Assembly (NCBI GenBank): GCA_964605665.1
Contig: CAZSDP010000029.1
Coordinates: 1 to 58,905 of the forward strand
Direction: 5' to 3'
Length of the DNA stretch: 58,905 nucleotides
DNA from: CAZSDP01 sp964605665
GTDB taxonomy: Bacteria > Planctomycetota > UBA8108 > UBA1146
Shown here in pieces: positions 41,863 to 49,174 of the stretch (positions are counted from its first letter, which is position 1; every line of letters begins with the position of its first letter). Below the pieces are notes generated by a model. It was not told the DNA's origin and ran no database searches. It saw only the letters and a program-made list of their open reading frames with translations. The position numbers were made by a program, and so were the translations under genes.

Positions 41863-44800
41863 CTAGGGGGCTTCTTCCTGGCGATCGGGCCTCTCGAAAA
41901 GCTGTAAGGTCTCTTCGATTCTGCGCACTGACCAAAGCCCGCGCGCCGGAGTGCTCCGAATCCGGTACCCCTGGCCGGGGAGCCAGTCGATGGTCATCTC
42001 CCTCGAGGAGTCGATCGGCACCTGGTTGTGCGCCATCACCTGAACCTTCTGGCGCCCTTTTCCTTCGAAGTGAAGCACTCGATTGCTTCGTCGGAACATC
42101 GCCCTATGACTAGAGATACGGTATGCGCCTCCGCGAAAATCCACATTTCCCCAAGCGCGGGTCTCGGCGATCGGAATCGACGCGAGCTCGTCGGTGAGAG
42201 GGCCCTCCACCGCATTGAACTCCGCCAACAAATTGTCGGCGCGCAGCTCGAACACATCGGGGGTCTCGGCATCGTCTCCTCGCTCCTCGACGTCGAGATG
42301 GAATTTCGCGCTGATCACATCGAGACAGAGCACTTCCATTCTGCTCGGGGTATCGCGATTTCTTGAGGCGGGTCGAATCAAGAGGAGCTCGCGGGCCAGG
42401 AGCTCATCTCTGCGCCCCCCGCGTCCGCGGTACAAAGTTTGTAACTTACCTTCTGGGGAGAAGATGCGTAGCCGCTCCGTCTCTGCATCCCAGTGGGCGC
42501 TATCGCCGTTGAACTCGATTTGGCTCTCTCGTTGGGTGAGGACCACTTGATCTTGCGCCAAGATCCTCTGAAGGAGGATCTCCTCCTCATCCCCTTCCAC
42601 GAAAAGGACTTCGAGCGCTCCGGCCGCCAAGTCCCAAGGGAGGGTCGAGCTTCTCTCCGACCCCTCCGCGGTGACCGTGCCTTGATGGATCCGCCCCCTG
42701 GTTTCTCCGTTCAAAATAAGACGAAGATCCTGGGACAGATACTCGAGGCTCTCCGCTGAGATCTCATCCTCTCCCACGGGACCGCGATAGAACACCTTCT
42801 GACGTTCCCGGCCATGTAGACGGACGATCCCCTCGACGGCGCTCCATTCCAACTCATCCCCGACCGCTCGAAAGGAGCCCTCTTCGATCCGCATCGCACC
42901 CGAGGTATCGGACCAACCTCGCACGGAAACCACTTCACCGGAGACAAATCGATTCTCCCGCGCCGCCGCGGCGGTTTGCGGACGAGAGGAGCCGGAGCTC
43001 GTCCCATTCGTCACCGCCCCAACAGCCTCCCTCTTCCGATTCGCTCGCCGCTCCGCGGGGGGGCGGAAGATCACCTCCAGATGGTCTCCCTTGACCTGAA
43101 CCGGTGGGGGGGCGGGGCCTTCTTCTCGCGTCGGAGCCGATCGCATCGCTTTCAGCTCGACATCTCCGGCCCCGGTGGCGACCCAGCGATTCACCGAGAA
43201 TGCGAGCTCTCGGGCGGTGAGATCCGCTCGCTCGCGCAACAGAAGTCGCTGCAATCCATCACCCTGCGCCCGAATCTCGCCGGTGAGACCGTTCCAATCG
43301 ATCTGATCGGCGGTGAACTCGAGAGTCTCCAAACCTTGGTGAGTGAGCATCAATTGCTGATCGGGCCCAGACCAACCTTGAATCCGTTCCAGACGGTGCT
43401 CTTCATTCCACAATAGTTGAGCGCGCTGCGCGCGGAGTCGAGTCACGACCTCGATGGAGGGATCGTCGGGGCGCAACCAGCTGGGACCCTCACCGACCAT
43501 TCCCTCCGGTGGATCGAGGAGTTCTGCCTCCACCGCCCCTTCGAAACTGAGTCGAGGCTGGGAAAGCGCGAGCTCGATCTGCCGAGCTCGAACCCGATTT
43601 CTCCCTTCGCGGAAGTCGGGACGTTCTCTGTCTGACTGCTCCCCCGCAGTGACTCGAATCACTTCCTCTTGGGGCAGATAGATCATCTGATCCCCGAGCA
43701 GAACCGCTCCCTCCGGTCGATCTTCACGAATGCTGACTCTCTCATCAGGAGTCCCGAACGCCCGGAAGCTCTGCAGACGCTGCCCGCGACGCCCTCCCCT
43801 GGCGTAGTGCAATTCGGCTCTGTCTCCGACCAAAGTCCAGCGCCCGCCGAGGCGAGTATCCCACTCCTCTTGGTCGGTCGTCGAAGAGATCGCATCGCCA
43901 CGGATCCGCGCCTCGATTCCGCCGGTCAACCAGCAGATTCCCTGATCAGGCTGAATTCGCGCTAATCCCGCGTCGAATTCGCCGATTTCGCCGACGATAC
44001 GCACTTCGCCGCTGAGGTGCGCCTCTTGATCACCTTCCGACCAGATCAGTCGATCTCCCTCGACGCGATATCGATCGGCGAGAAAGACCTGAACCGGCTC
44101 TTCGACCCGATCCGCCACCAATCGGGTGACCCGACGGCTCACCGAATCGAGTTCGAGGGTCAGGCGCTCACACCGAAAGTGATGGGAGGGGAGATCGTCG
44201 AGGTCGAGGGGGGGATCGAGGGAGGTCTCCGCGGGCACCTGGTAGACATAGACGGGACCTTCGAAAACCGCCTTGCTCTCGTCGGTATCGATCCGCATCG
44301 CACCAACACTGTAGAGGTGCACCCGACTCTTCTGCTCGACTCCGTCCCCGTCTTCAAGGACTGCCCCCCCGCTGAATCCGAGGATGCTGCCGTCGGAATC
44401 GGAGGTCAGAGCAGCGATGAGAGGGGGTGCCAGCTCGATGTTGCTCAGCCCCTCCGAGCCATAAATCTGGGCACGGAAACCGTTCTGTCCCCGGAGCACA
44501 ACCGCTGGATACTTGATCTGGACCCGCTTCGCCGGATCTCCGTCGAGAAGTGCTAGATCGCCTCCCTCCGACCACCTGAGGGTGACATCCTCGGTATCGA
44601 AGACCGGAAATCCACTTCGACCTTCGCCATGAATCCGACCGGCGAGACGGACCACTTCATTTCCCGGATCTTCCCCCGGTTCGTAATCGACCCGCTCCGC
44701 TTGCAGTTCAAAGACATCGTCTGGCTGGTCGGTGAGGCTTCCCGCCGGGTAGATCGGAATCTCGACCCGAGCGTTGATCAGAGTTCGTCTCGGTTTGAAG

Positions 44801-45069
44801 CCGGTGGGATCGATCGCAACTTCGGTCGAGCCCTCCAATTCACCCTTGAGGGTCAATAGGGTTCGACCTCGTTCGTAGTCGGGCTTGTGAATCGTGATTT
44901 CGTTCTTTCCCGACCTCCTCTGTCGGTGGTCGGGAAATGGACGTGCCGTCTCTCCATCGGAGACCACACCAGCTCCCCCGGTGAAGAGCGCCCCGAACTG
45001 GCCAGTCATCAGCAAGAATCCGACGAGCCCGATCGAAAATACGGCCAAAAAGAAACTGAAGCGCTTCAT
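41863..45069 (-). CDS. Giant LptC/LptA (OstA)-like protein
   Basis: A 1068-residue protein with one N-terminal transmembrane anchor (FFLAVFSIGLVGFLLM). The first part resembles LptC (ITIHKPDYERGRTLLTLKG). The rest repeats beta-jellyroll OstA signatures such as RYRVEGDRLIWSEGDQEAHLSGEV, VQVKGDHLEVIF and ITADQ-like strands, each pairing a 'removed/added layer' pattern typical of LptA and LptD N-domains. It starts by ATGA overlap with kdsC. In E. coli the order is kdsC-lptC-lptA-lptB, with LptC and LptA each under 200 residues. This protein could be a single-chain bridge for lipopolysaccharide; lptB is not seen. Confidence 0.75.
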   Translation of the reverse strand: MKRFSFFLAVFSIGLVGFLLMTGQFGALFTGGAGVVSDGETARPFPDHRQRRSGKNEITIHKPDYERGRTLLTLKGELEGSTEVAIDPTGFKPRRTLINARVEIPIYPAGSLTDQPDDVFELQAERVDYEPGEDPGNEVVRLAGRIHGEGRSGFPVFDTEDVTLRWSEGGDLALLDGDPAKRVQIKYPAVVLRGQNGFRAQIYGSEGLSNIELAPPLIAALTSDSDGSILGFSGGAVLEDGDGVEQKSRVHLYSVGAMRIDTDESKAVFEGPVYVYQVPAETSLDPPLDLDDLPSHHFRCERLTLELDSVSRRVTRLVADRVEEPVQVFLADRYRVEGDRLIWSEGDQEAHLSGEVRIVGEIGEFDAGLARIQPDQGICWLTGGIEARIRGDAISSTTDQEEWDTRLGGRWTLVGDRAELHYARGGRRGQRLQSFRAFGTPDERVSIREDRPEGAVLLGDQMIYLPQEEVIRVTAGEQSDRERPDFREGRNRVRARQIELALSQPRLSFEGAVEAELLDPPEGMVGEGPSWLRPDDPSIEVVTRLRAQRAQLLWNEEHRLERIQGWSGPDQQLMLTHQGLETLEFTADQIDWNGLTGEIRAQGDGLQRLLLRERADLTARELAFSVNRWVATGAGDVELKAMRSAPTREEGPAPPPVQVKGDHLEVIFRPPAERRANRKREAVGAVTNGTSSGSSRPQTAAAARENRFVSGEVVSVRGWSDTSGAMRIEEGSFRAVGDELEWSAVEGIVRLHGRERQKVFYRGPVGEDEISAESLEYLSQDLRLILNGETRGRIHQGTVTAEGSERSSTLPWDLAAGALEVLFVEGDEEEILLQRILAQDQVVLTQRESQIEFNGDSAHWDAETERLRIFSPEGKLQTLYRGRGGRRDELLARELLLIRPASRNRDTPSRMEVLCLDVISAKFHLDVEERGDDAETPDVFELRADNLLAEFNAVEGPLTDELASIPIAETRAWGNVDFRGGAYRISSHRAMFRRSNRVLHFEGKGRQKVQVMAHNQVPIDSSREMTIDWLPGQGYRIRSTPARGLWSVRRIEETLQLFERPDRQEEAP

Positions 45070-45650
45070 CGAGTCACCTCTTCGACGAGACGTTCGTGAT
45101 CTCCGCGGGCGCGGAGAATCCAGTCGCAGACTTCTCGAACCGCACCGGCCCCGCCGGAGCGAATGGTGGTGGCAATCGCCACGTCATGAACCTCTGGAAT
45201 CGCATTGGCGACCGCGATCGGCAACCCGACTGCGCGCATCGGGGGAATGTCGATCCAGTCATCCCCGACATAGACCGTGTTCTCTGCCGAAACCCCGAGG
45301 AGCTGCATCAGCTCGATGACATGAGGCTCTTTCTGGTGGACCCCGGACGCAGCATGCTCGATCGAAAGCTCTCTCGCCCGCGCGGCGACGACGGAGCTTT
45401 TGCGACCAGAGACGAGGGCCACGCCAACCCCCACTCGCTGCAGAAGCCGAATTCCAGCTCCATCGGGAACGAAGAAACACTTCGTCTCACGTCCATCCTC
45501 GTCGAGAGTGATGGTGTTGTCGGTCAACACTCCGTCCACGTCGAGGATCAACAGCTGAGGAGGGCTCTCGACAAACTGCGGCGGAACAGTGTTCGCTGGA
45601 GATGGGGATCGGTCTTCTGGGAGCGGCGAAAGCCGTTCAGATCCGGTCAC
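45066..45650 (-). CDS. kdsC: 3-deoxy-D-manno-octulosonate 8-phosphate phosphatase (KdsC)
   Basis: A 194-residue HAD phosphatase of the C0 type. Motifs are LLILDVDGVLTDN (nucleophile Asp), FFVPDGAGIRLLQ, ALVSGRKSSVVAARA, GVHQKE and YVGDDWIDIPPMRAVG. It removes phosphate in Kdo synthesis, for lipopolysaccharide. I place the start at GTG 45650 because AAGGAG precedes it by seven bases; the frame opens back to 45962, but the first 104 codons encode nothing recognisable and contain unlikely sequence. Coupling with the OstA-like gene supports an LPS operon. Confidence 0.9.
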   Translation of the reverse strand: MTGSERLSPLPEDRSPSPANTVPPQFVESPPQLLILDVDGVLTDNTITLDEDGRETKCFFVPDGAGIRLLQRVGVGVALVSGRKSSVVAARARELSIEHAASGVHQKEPHVIELMQLLGVSAENTVYVGDDWIDIPPMRAVGLPIAVANAIPEVHDVAIATTIRSGGAGAVREVCDWILRARGDHERLVEEVTR

Positions 45651-46237
45651 GTCGAGTCTCCTTCGCTGCTCCAAACGCAGGGGCGGGGATCCTGCACCGA
45701 ATGTGGATCTCGCTAGCGGTCCGGTACCCCAGAATCGAACGGGGAGGTGGGGGAGGCACGCCTCGCATGGCCCGCGCCTTAGTGTGAGCAGAGGGCGGGC
45801 GATCGCAAGCGAATTGCCCGCTGAGTGGCCCACGTTGTTCCGCCAAGCTCTCTCTTTTGAGATCAGAATCGAGACTTCGCTCCCTTGTGAGCGGCTGAGA
45901 ACACTCCCGCTCCATCGACCCGACAGCCCATCGATCACCGTTCCTCGCTCGAAACTCTTCAACTCAAGGGTTGCGTCCGACCCTTGGGAGGGGTAACTCT
46001 GGAGTAAAGAAAATGCCGAAATTCGCCGCTGGAGGGCTCCGACTTTCGAGATCGGTCTCTCAGATCTGTGGTAGATCGGCCCAATTCTGCTCTTTTGGCC
46101 AACTGGTATAATCGGGTCTCGACTCTGCCAGACATCGCTGGTTCAGATTCAGATTGCGGTCTAGATCGATATCGGACCGGAAAATTGGCGTAAGAGTCAG
46201 GAAGTTCAGCAGAGAGATGAAACGTGAGGAGGCCCAG
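45651..46237. other. Divergent intergenic region with small hairpins
   Basis: About 590 bases between kdsC and a dockerin gene. Hairpins lie at 45727-45744 (CCCC/GGGG around a T-loop-like GAATCGAAC) and 45753-45764 (GAGG/CCTC). No tRNA can be folded from these. Promoters for both genes must lie here. Confidence 0.5.
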
Positions 46238-47104
46238 ATGTTCGAAGTGAAATCGCGCGCTTGGTTCCCTCAGATCGGCAGCGCGTTAGTACTCCTGTTC
46301 GTATCGTTTGCAGCAGCGAATCTCTACGCCCAGCCGATTCCCGACCCGAGCTACGAGTTCAGCTTCAGCTCAGCCTCAGCAACCGCTTACTCCGGATCCA
46401 CGGTGGAGGTGGACTCCATCTTCGACGTCATCACCGGTGCGGATCCGATCGCGGGGTGGAGTTACAGCATTTGTCACGATCCAGGGCAATTGGCCCCGAA
46501 TCAGGCCGAAGCTGGGTCCGCCATCGAATCGTTGAAGAATGGATCTCCCGCAGACTTCTTGGACTTGCAGTTCGATCCTGCATTGGGAGTCACGATGGGA
46601 CTGCTTGTTTGCTTCACTGGTTGTGCCACCTTGCAACCACCGGTCTCCGCCCTGAATACGGCGACGATTACCTACGGAGTCTTGGGTGCGGCGGGCACCG
46701 ATGCCGAGCTCACCTACTGCGACACCGTCGCGATCGGCGGAAATCCAGTGGAAACACTCATCGTCACCGCAGCAGCCGGGCAGAGAATTCCCACGATGAC
46801 TTCGATCAACTTCTCCATCATCGAGACTCAGTTTCTCCGTGGGGACTGCGATGGCAATGGGGTCCCCAACCTCGCCGACGCGATCGTTCTCTTGGGAACC
46901 CTCTTTGGAACCCCGACCGACCCCCTCAGCTGCCGTTCCGCGTGTGACGCAAATGACGACGGTCAGTTGAACATCGCGGACGCCATCCGACTTTTGACTT
47001 ATCTGTTCGCCGGTGGATTAACTCTAGACCCACCCTTCCCCGACTGTGGAGTCGATCCGACCGTCGATTCTCTCGACTGCCTGGAGGTTTCACCCGCTTG
47101 CTAA
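46238..47104 (+). CDS. Secreted cohesin-like/dockerin protein
   Basis: A 288-residue protein with a signal peptide (SALVLLFVSFAAANLYAQ). A single cohesin-like beta-sandwich follows, with IAGWSYSICHDPGQLA matching LDGWSFGVCQD of the protein at 25957-27294. The C-terminus has two EF-hand-like loops (CDGNGVPNLADA, ANDDGQLNIADA) and the shared Cys tail (PDCGVDP, LDCLEV, AC-end). GGAGG lies five bases before ATG 46238; upstream in-frame ATGs lack sites. Likely extracellular, with an assembly or adhesion role by inference. Confidence 0.84.
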   Translation: MFEVKSRAWFPQIGSALVLLFVSFAAANLYAQPIPDPSYEFSFSSASATAYSGSTVEVDSIFDVITGADPIAGWSYSICHDPGQLAPNQAEAGSAIESLKNGSPADFLDLQFDPALGVTMGLLVCFTGCATLQPPVSALNTATITYGVLGAAGTDAELTYCDTVAIGGNPVETLIVTAAAGQRIPTMTSINFSIIETQFLRGDCDGNGVPNLADAIVLLGTLFGTPTDPLSCRSACDANDDGQLNIADAIRLLTYLFAGGLTLDPPFPDCGVDPTVDSLDCLEVSPAC

Positions 47105-47336
47105 TGCGAGAATCTCAAAGCGATGGTCCGCCACGTTTAACCTGTAGAAACCAATTTATCCGGGGAGTCTGAACCACGTCGATCGACCTCACTCTCTGTC
47201 ATCGAACCCCTCTTCTCACCGCGTGATGGGTCCCCTGCCGTGTCGATCGTGGTATTGTGAACCCTTGTTTGCGGGCCCACCCCTCCACCGAGGGGAGTAC
47301 CGTGTGGGGAGCTCCTCGGGTGAGAGGCACATACCG

Positions 47337-48203
47337 ATGCTCTATGGTCGACAACCCGAATCGAGTTCATCCCCAGCGAGTGGGGAGGAAGTGGAGACCG
47401 AAGAGGCGATGACGCCGCAGCTTCCTCAGCAAATCGACTCCGAAGATCTCTCCAACGAAGGCTTCCGCCCCGAGCTCGACACCTTCAGCGGACCACTCGA
47501 GCTGCTCCTCTATCTGATTCACAAAAACGAAGTCGATATCTTCGACATCCCGATCGCAAAACTACTCTCGCAATTCCTTGATCATGTGCGAAGGCTCGAA
47601 AGGGATGGCCAACTCGATCTCCAGCAAATCGGCGAGTTCTTGGTGATGGCAGCACGCCTGATGGAGATTAAGTCTCGAATGCTCTTGCCTGAAGAATCGG
47701 ACGAAGAAGAAGACTTGCTCGAAGCGGAAATCGAAGATCCGCGCTGGTCTCTGGTCAAACAGCTGCTCGAGTTTCGAGAGATCAAAGAACGCGCACAACT
47801 TCTCGAAGCTGCTCACCGTAATCGTTCGCAATGCTTCGAGCGTCTACCGGGTGATCTCCCCCCTCCGGAAGTGGGCACCCTCGACATGAATGAAACTTCG
47901 ACCCTCGATCTTCGGGCCGCTTTTCAGCGAGTGCTCGATCTGCTTCGCGAACGAGATGCCGTCAGGGTCGTCCCCGGAGAAGAAATCCCCATCGAAGTCG
48001 CGATGGCGGAAATCCGCGAGAAACTCTTGTCTGAAACGGAACGCCAGCGCTACTTCTCACAGATATTCCCGGAAGAACTCGGACTGCGTGGTCTGATCTC
48101 TTACTTCTTAGCGTTACTCGAACTGACGCGACTTCGCCAACTTCGACTCGAACAACCCGATGATGCTGAAGACATTCTGGTCATCCTCCGCGAGGTCGTA
48201 TGA
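47337..48203 (+). CDS. scpA: Segregation and condensation protein A
   Basis: A 288-residue kleisin. It shows the N-terminal ScpA signature FSGPLELLLYLIHKNEVDIFDIPIA, cited as a landmark, then FLVMAARLMEIKSRMLLP and the C-terminal winged-helix segment (FLALLELTRLRQLRLEQ). With SMC and ScpB it forms condensin, which compacts and separates chromosomes. The start is uncertain: ATG 47337 after GAGAGG, or ATG 47409; the first 25 residues are low-complexity. The stop overlaps fmt by ATGA. scpB is not in the window. Confidence 0.9.
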   Translation: MLYGRQPESSSSPASGEEVETEEAMTPQLPQQIDSEDLSNEGFRPELDTFSGPLELLLYLIHKNEVDIFDIPIAKLLSQFLDHVRRLERDGQLDLQQIGEFLVMAARLMEIKSRMLLPEESDEEEDLLEAEIEDPRWSLVKQLLEFREIKERAQLLEAAHRNRSQCFERLPGDLPPPEVGTLDMNETSTLDLRAAFQRVLDLLRERDAVRVVPGEEIPIEVAMAEIREKLLSETERQRYFSQIFPEELGLRGLISYFLALLELTRLRQLRLEQPDDAEDILVILREVV

Positions 48204-49174
48204 GAGTCCTTTTTCTAGGCTCCGGGCCTTTCGGACTACCGAGTCTCGATCGACTCGCGGTTGAGCTGGACGAGTTGGTCGTGGGTACGGTTCCTGATGC
48301 CCCGCGAGGTCGACGAGGAAAACCAGAACCCACCGTGATCAAGCAACGTGCCCTCGAGCACCGTCTCGAGATTCGAGAAGTCGACACGCTCAAGGGTGCC
48401 CATGGTCCTCGCTTCCTCGAAGACCTCGAGGTCCAACTCGTGATCACGTGTGACTTCCGGCTGATTCTCGGAACGCGATTTCTCAAGTCGCCACCTCTCG
48501 GCTGCTACAACCTCCACGGTTCGATCTTGCCGCAGCATCGAGGAGCAGCCCCTGTAGCTCGAGCGCTCTTAGCGGGAGACGAAGAGTATGGGGTGACTCT
48601 CTATCGCATGGTTTATGCACTCGACGCGGGCCCAGTGGTCGACACTTCTCGGTTTCGCCCAGAAGAAGCGCTGAACACCGAAGAGCTCGAATCGATTCTC
48701 AGCATCCGCGCCGCAGACCTTTTGGGGCAGTGGCTCCCCACGCTCCTCGAGGGAAACGTACCTTTGATCCCTCAGGATGATGAGCAAGCCACCTTTGCAC
48801 CCAAGCTCGAGAAGAGTGAGGGATGGATCGACTGGTTCCATCCCGCCGAACAAATCGAACGCCAGATTCGCGCCTTGATCCCTTGGCCCCGAGCATTTTC
48901 ACAGTGGCAGTCGAATCAAGGAGGAGATCCGATCCGCGTCTTCCTCGATGCAGCACGGATCGAAACCGGTGCACCATCTCTGGAGCCGGGCACGGTTCGC
49001 CAAGCAGATCATGGTGGAATCGAAATCGCCTGTGGTCCGAAGGGAACCGACACTATCATCGCAACCACACTTCAACGCGCAGGAAAACGTGCACTCTCCG
49101 CAACGGATTTCCTTCGTGGCTTTCCGGCTCACGAAGGCCGTTTCACCCCTGCCCCAGGCGGAGAGGTTCAATGA
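48200..49174 (+). CDS. fmt: Methionyl-tRNA formyltransferase
   Basis: A 324-residue protein with the formyltransferase fold. It starts MRVLFLGSGPFGLPSL and contains the folate-site signature NLHGSILPQHRGAAP and DAGPVV, plus the C-terminal OB-like domain (IRALIPWPRAFSQW, LRGFPAHEGRF). It formylates initiator Met-tRNA using 10-formyl-THF. Length is normal. The loop usually written SLLP is SILP here. It is coupled on both sides by ATGA overlaps; fmt next to rsmB is a widely conserved pair. Confidence 0.94.
   Translation: MRVLFLGSGPFGLPSLDRLAVELDELVVGTVPDAPRGRRGKPEPTVIKQRALEHRLEIREVDTLKGAHGPRFLEDLEVQLVITCDFRLILGTRFLKSPPLGCYNLHGSILPQHRGAAPVARALLAGDEEYGVTLYRMVYALDAGPVVDTSRFRPEEALNTEELESILSIRAADLLGQWLPTLLEGNVPLIPQDDEQATFAPKLEKSEGWIDWFHPAEQIERQIRALIPWPRAFSQWQSNQGGDPIRVFLDAARIETGAPSLEPGTVRQADHGGIEIACGPKGTDTIIATTLQRAGKRALSATDFLRGFPAHEGRFTPAPGGEVQ

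Noticed and set aside
45727..45744. T-arm-like sequence of a tRNA on the minus strand
   Set aside because: GTTCGATTC with flanking CCCC/GGGG looks like a T-loop, but one stem pair fails, no matching acceptor 5' strand exists within 90 bases and no 7-base anticodon loop can be placed.
45651..45962. 104-residue N-terminal extension of KdsC
   Set aside because: No similarity to KdsC, while a GTG with AAGGAG at 45650 gives the normal family length.
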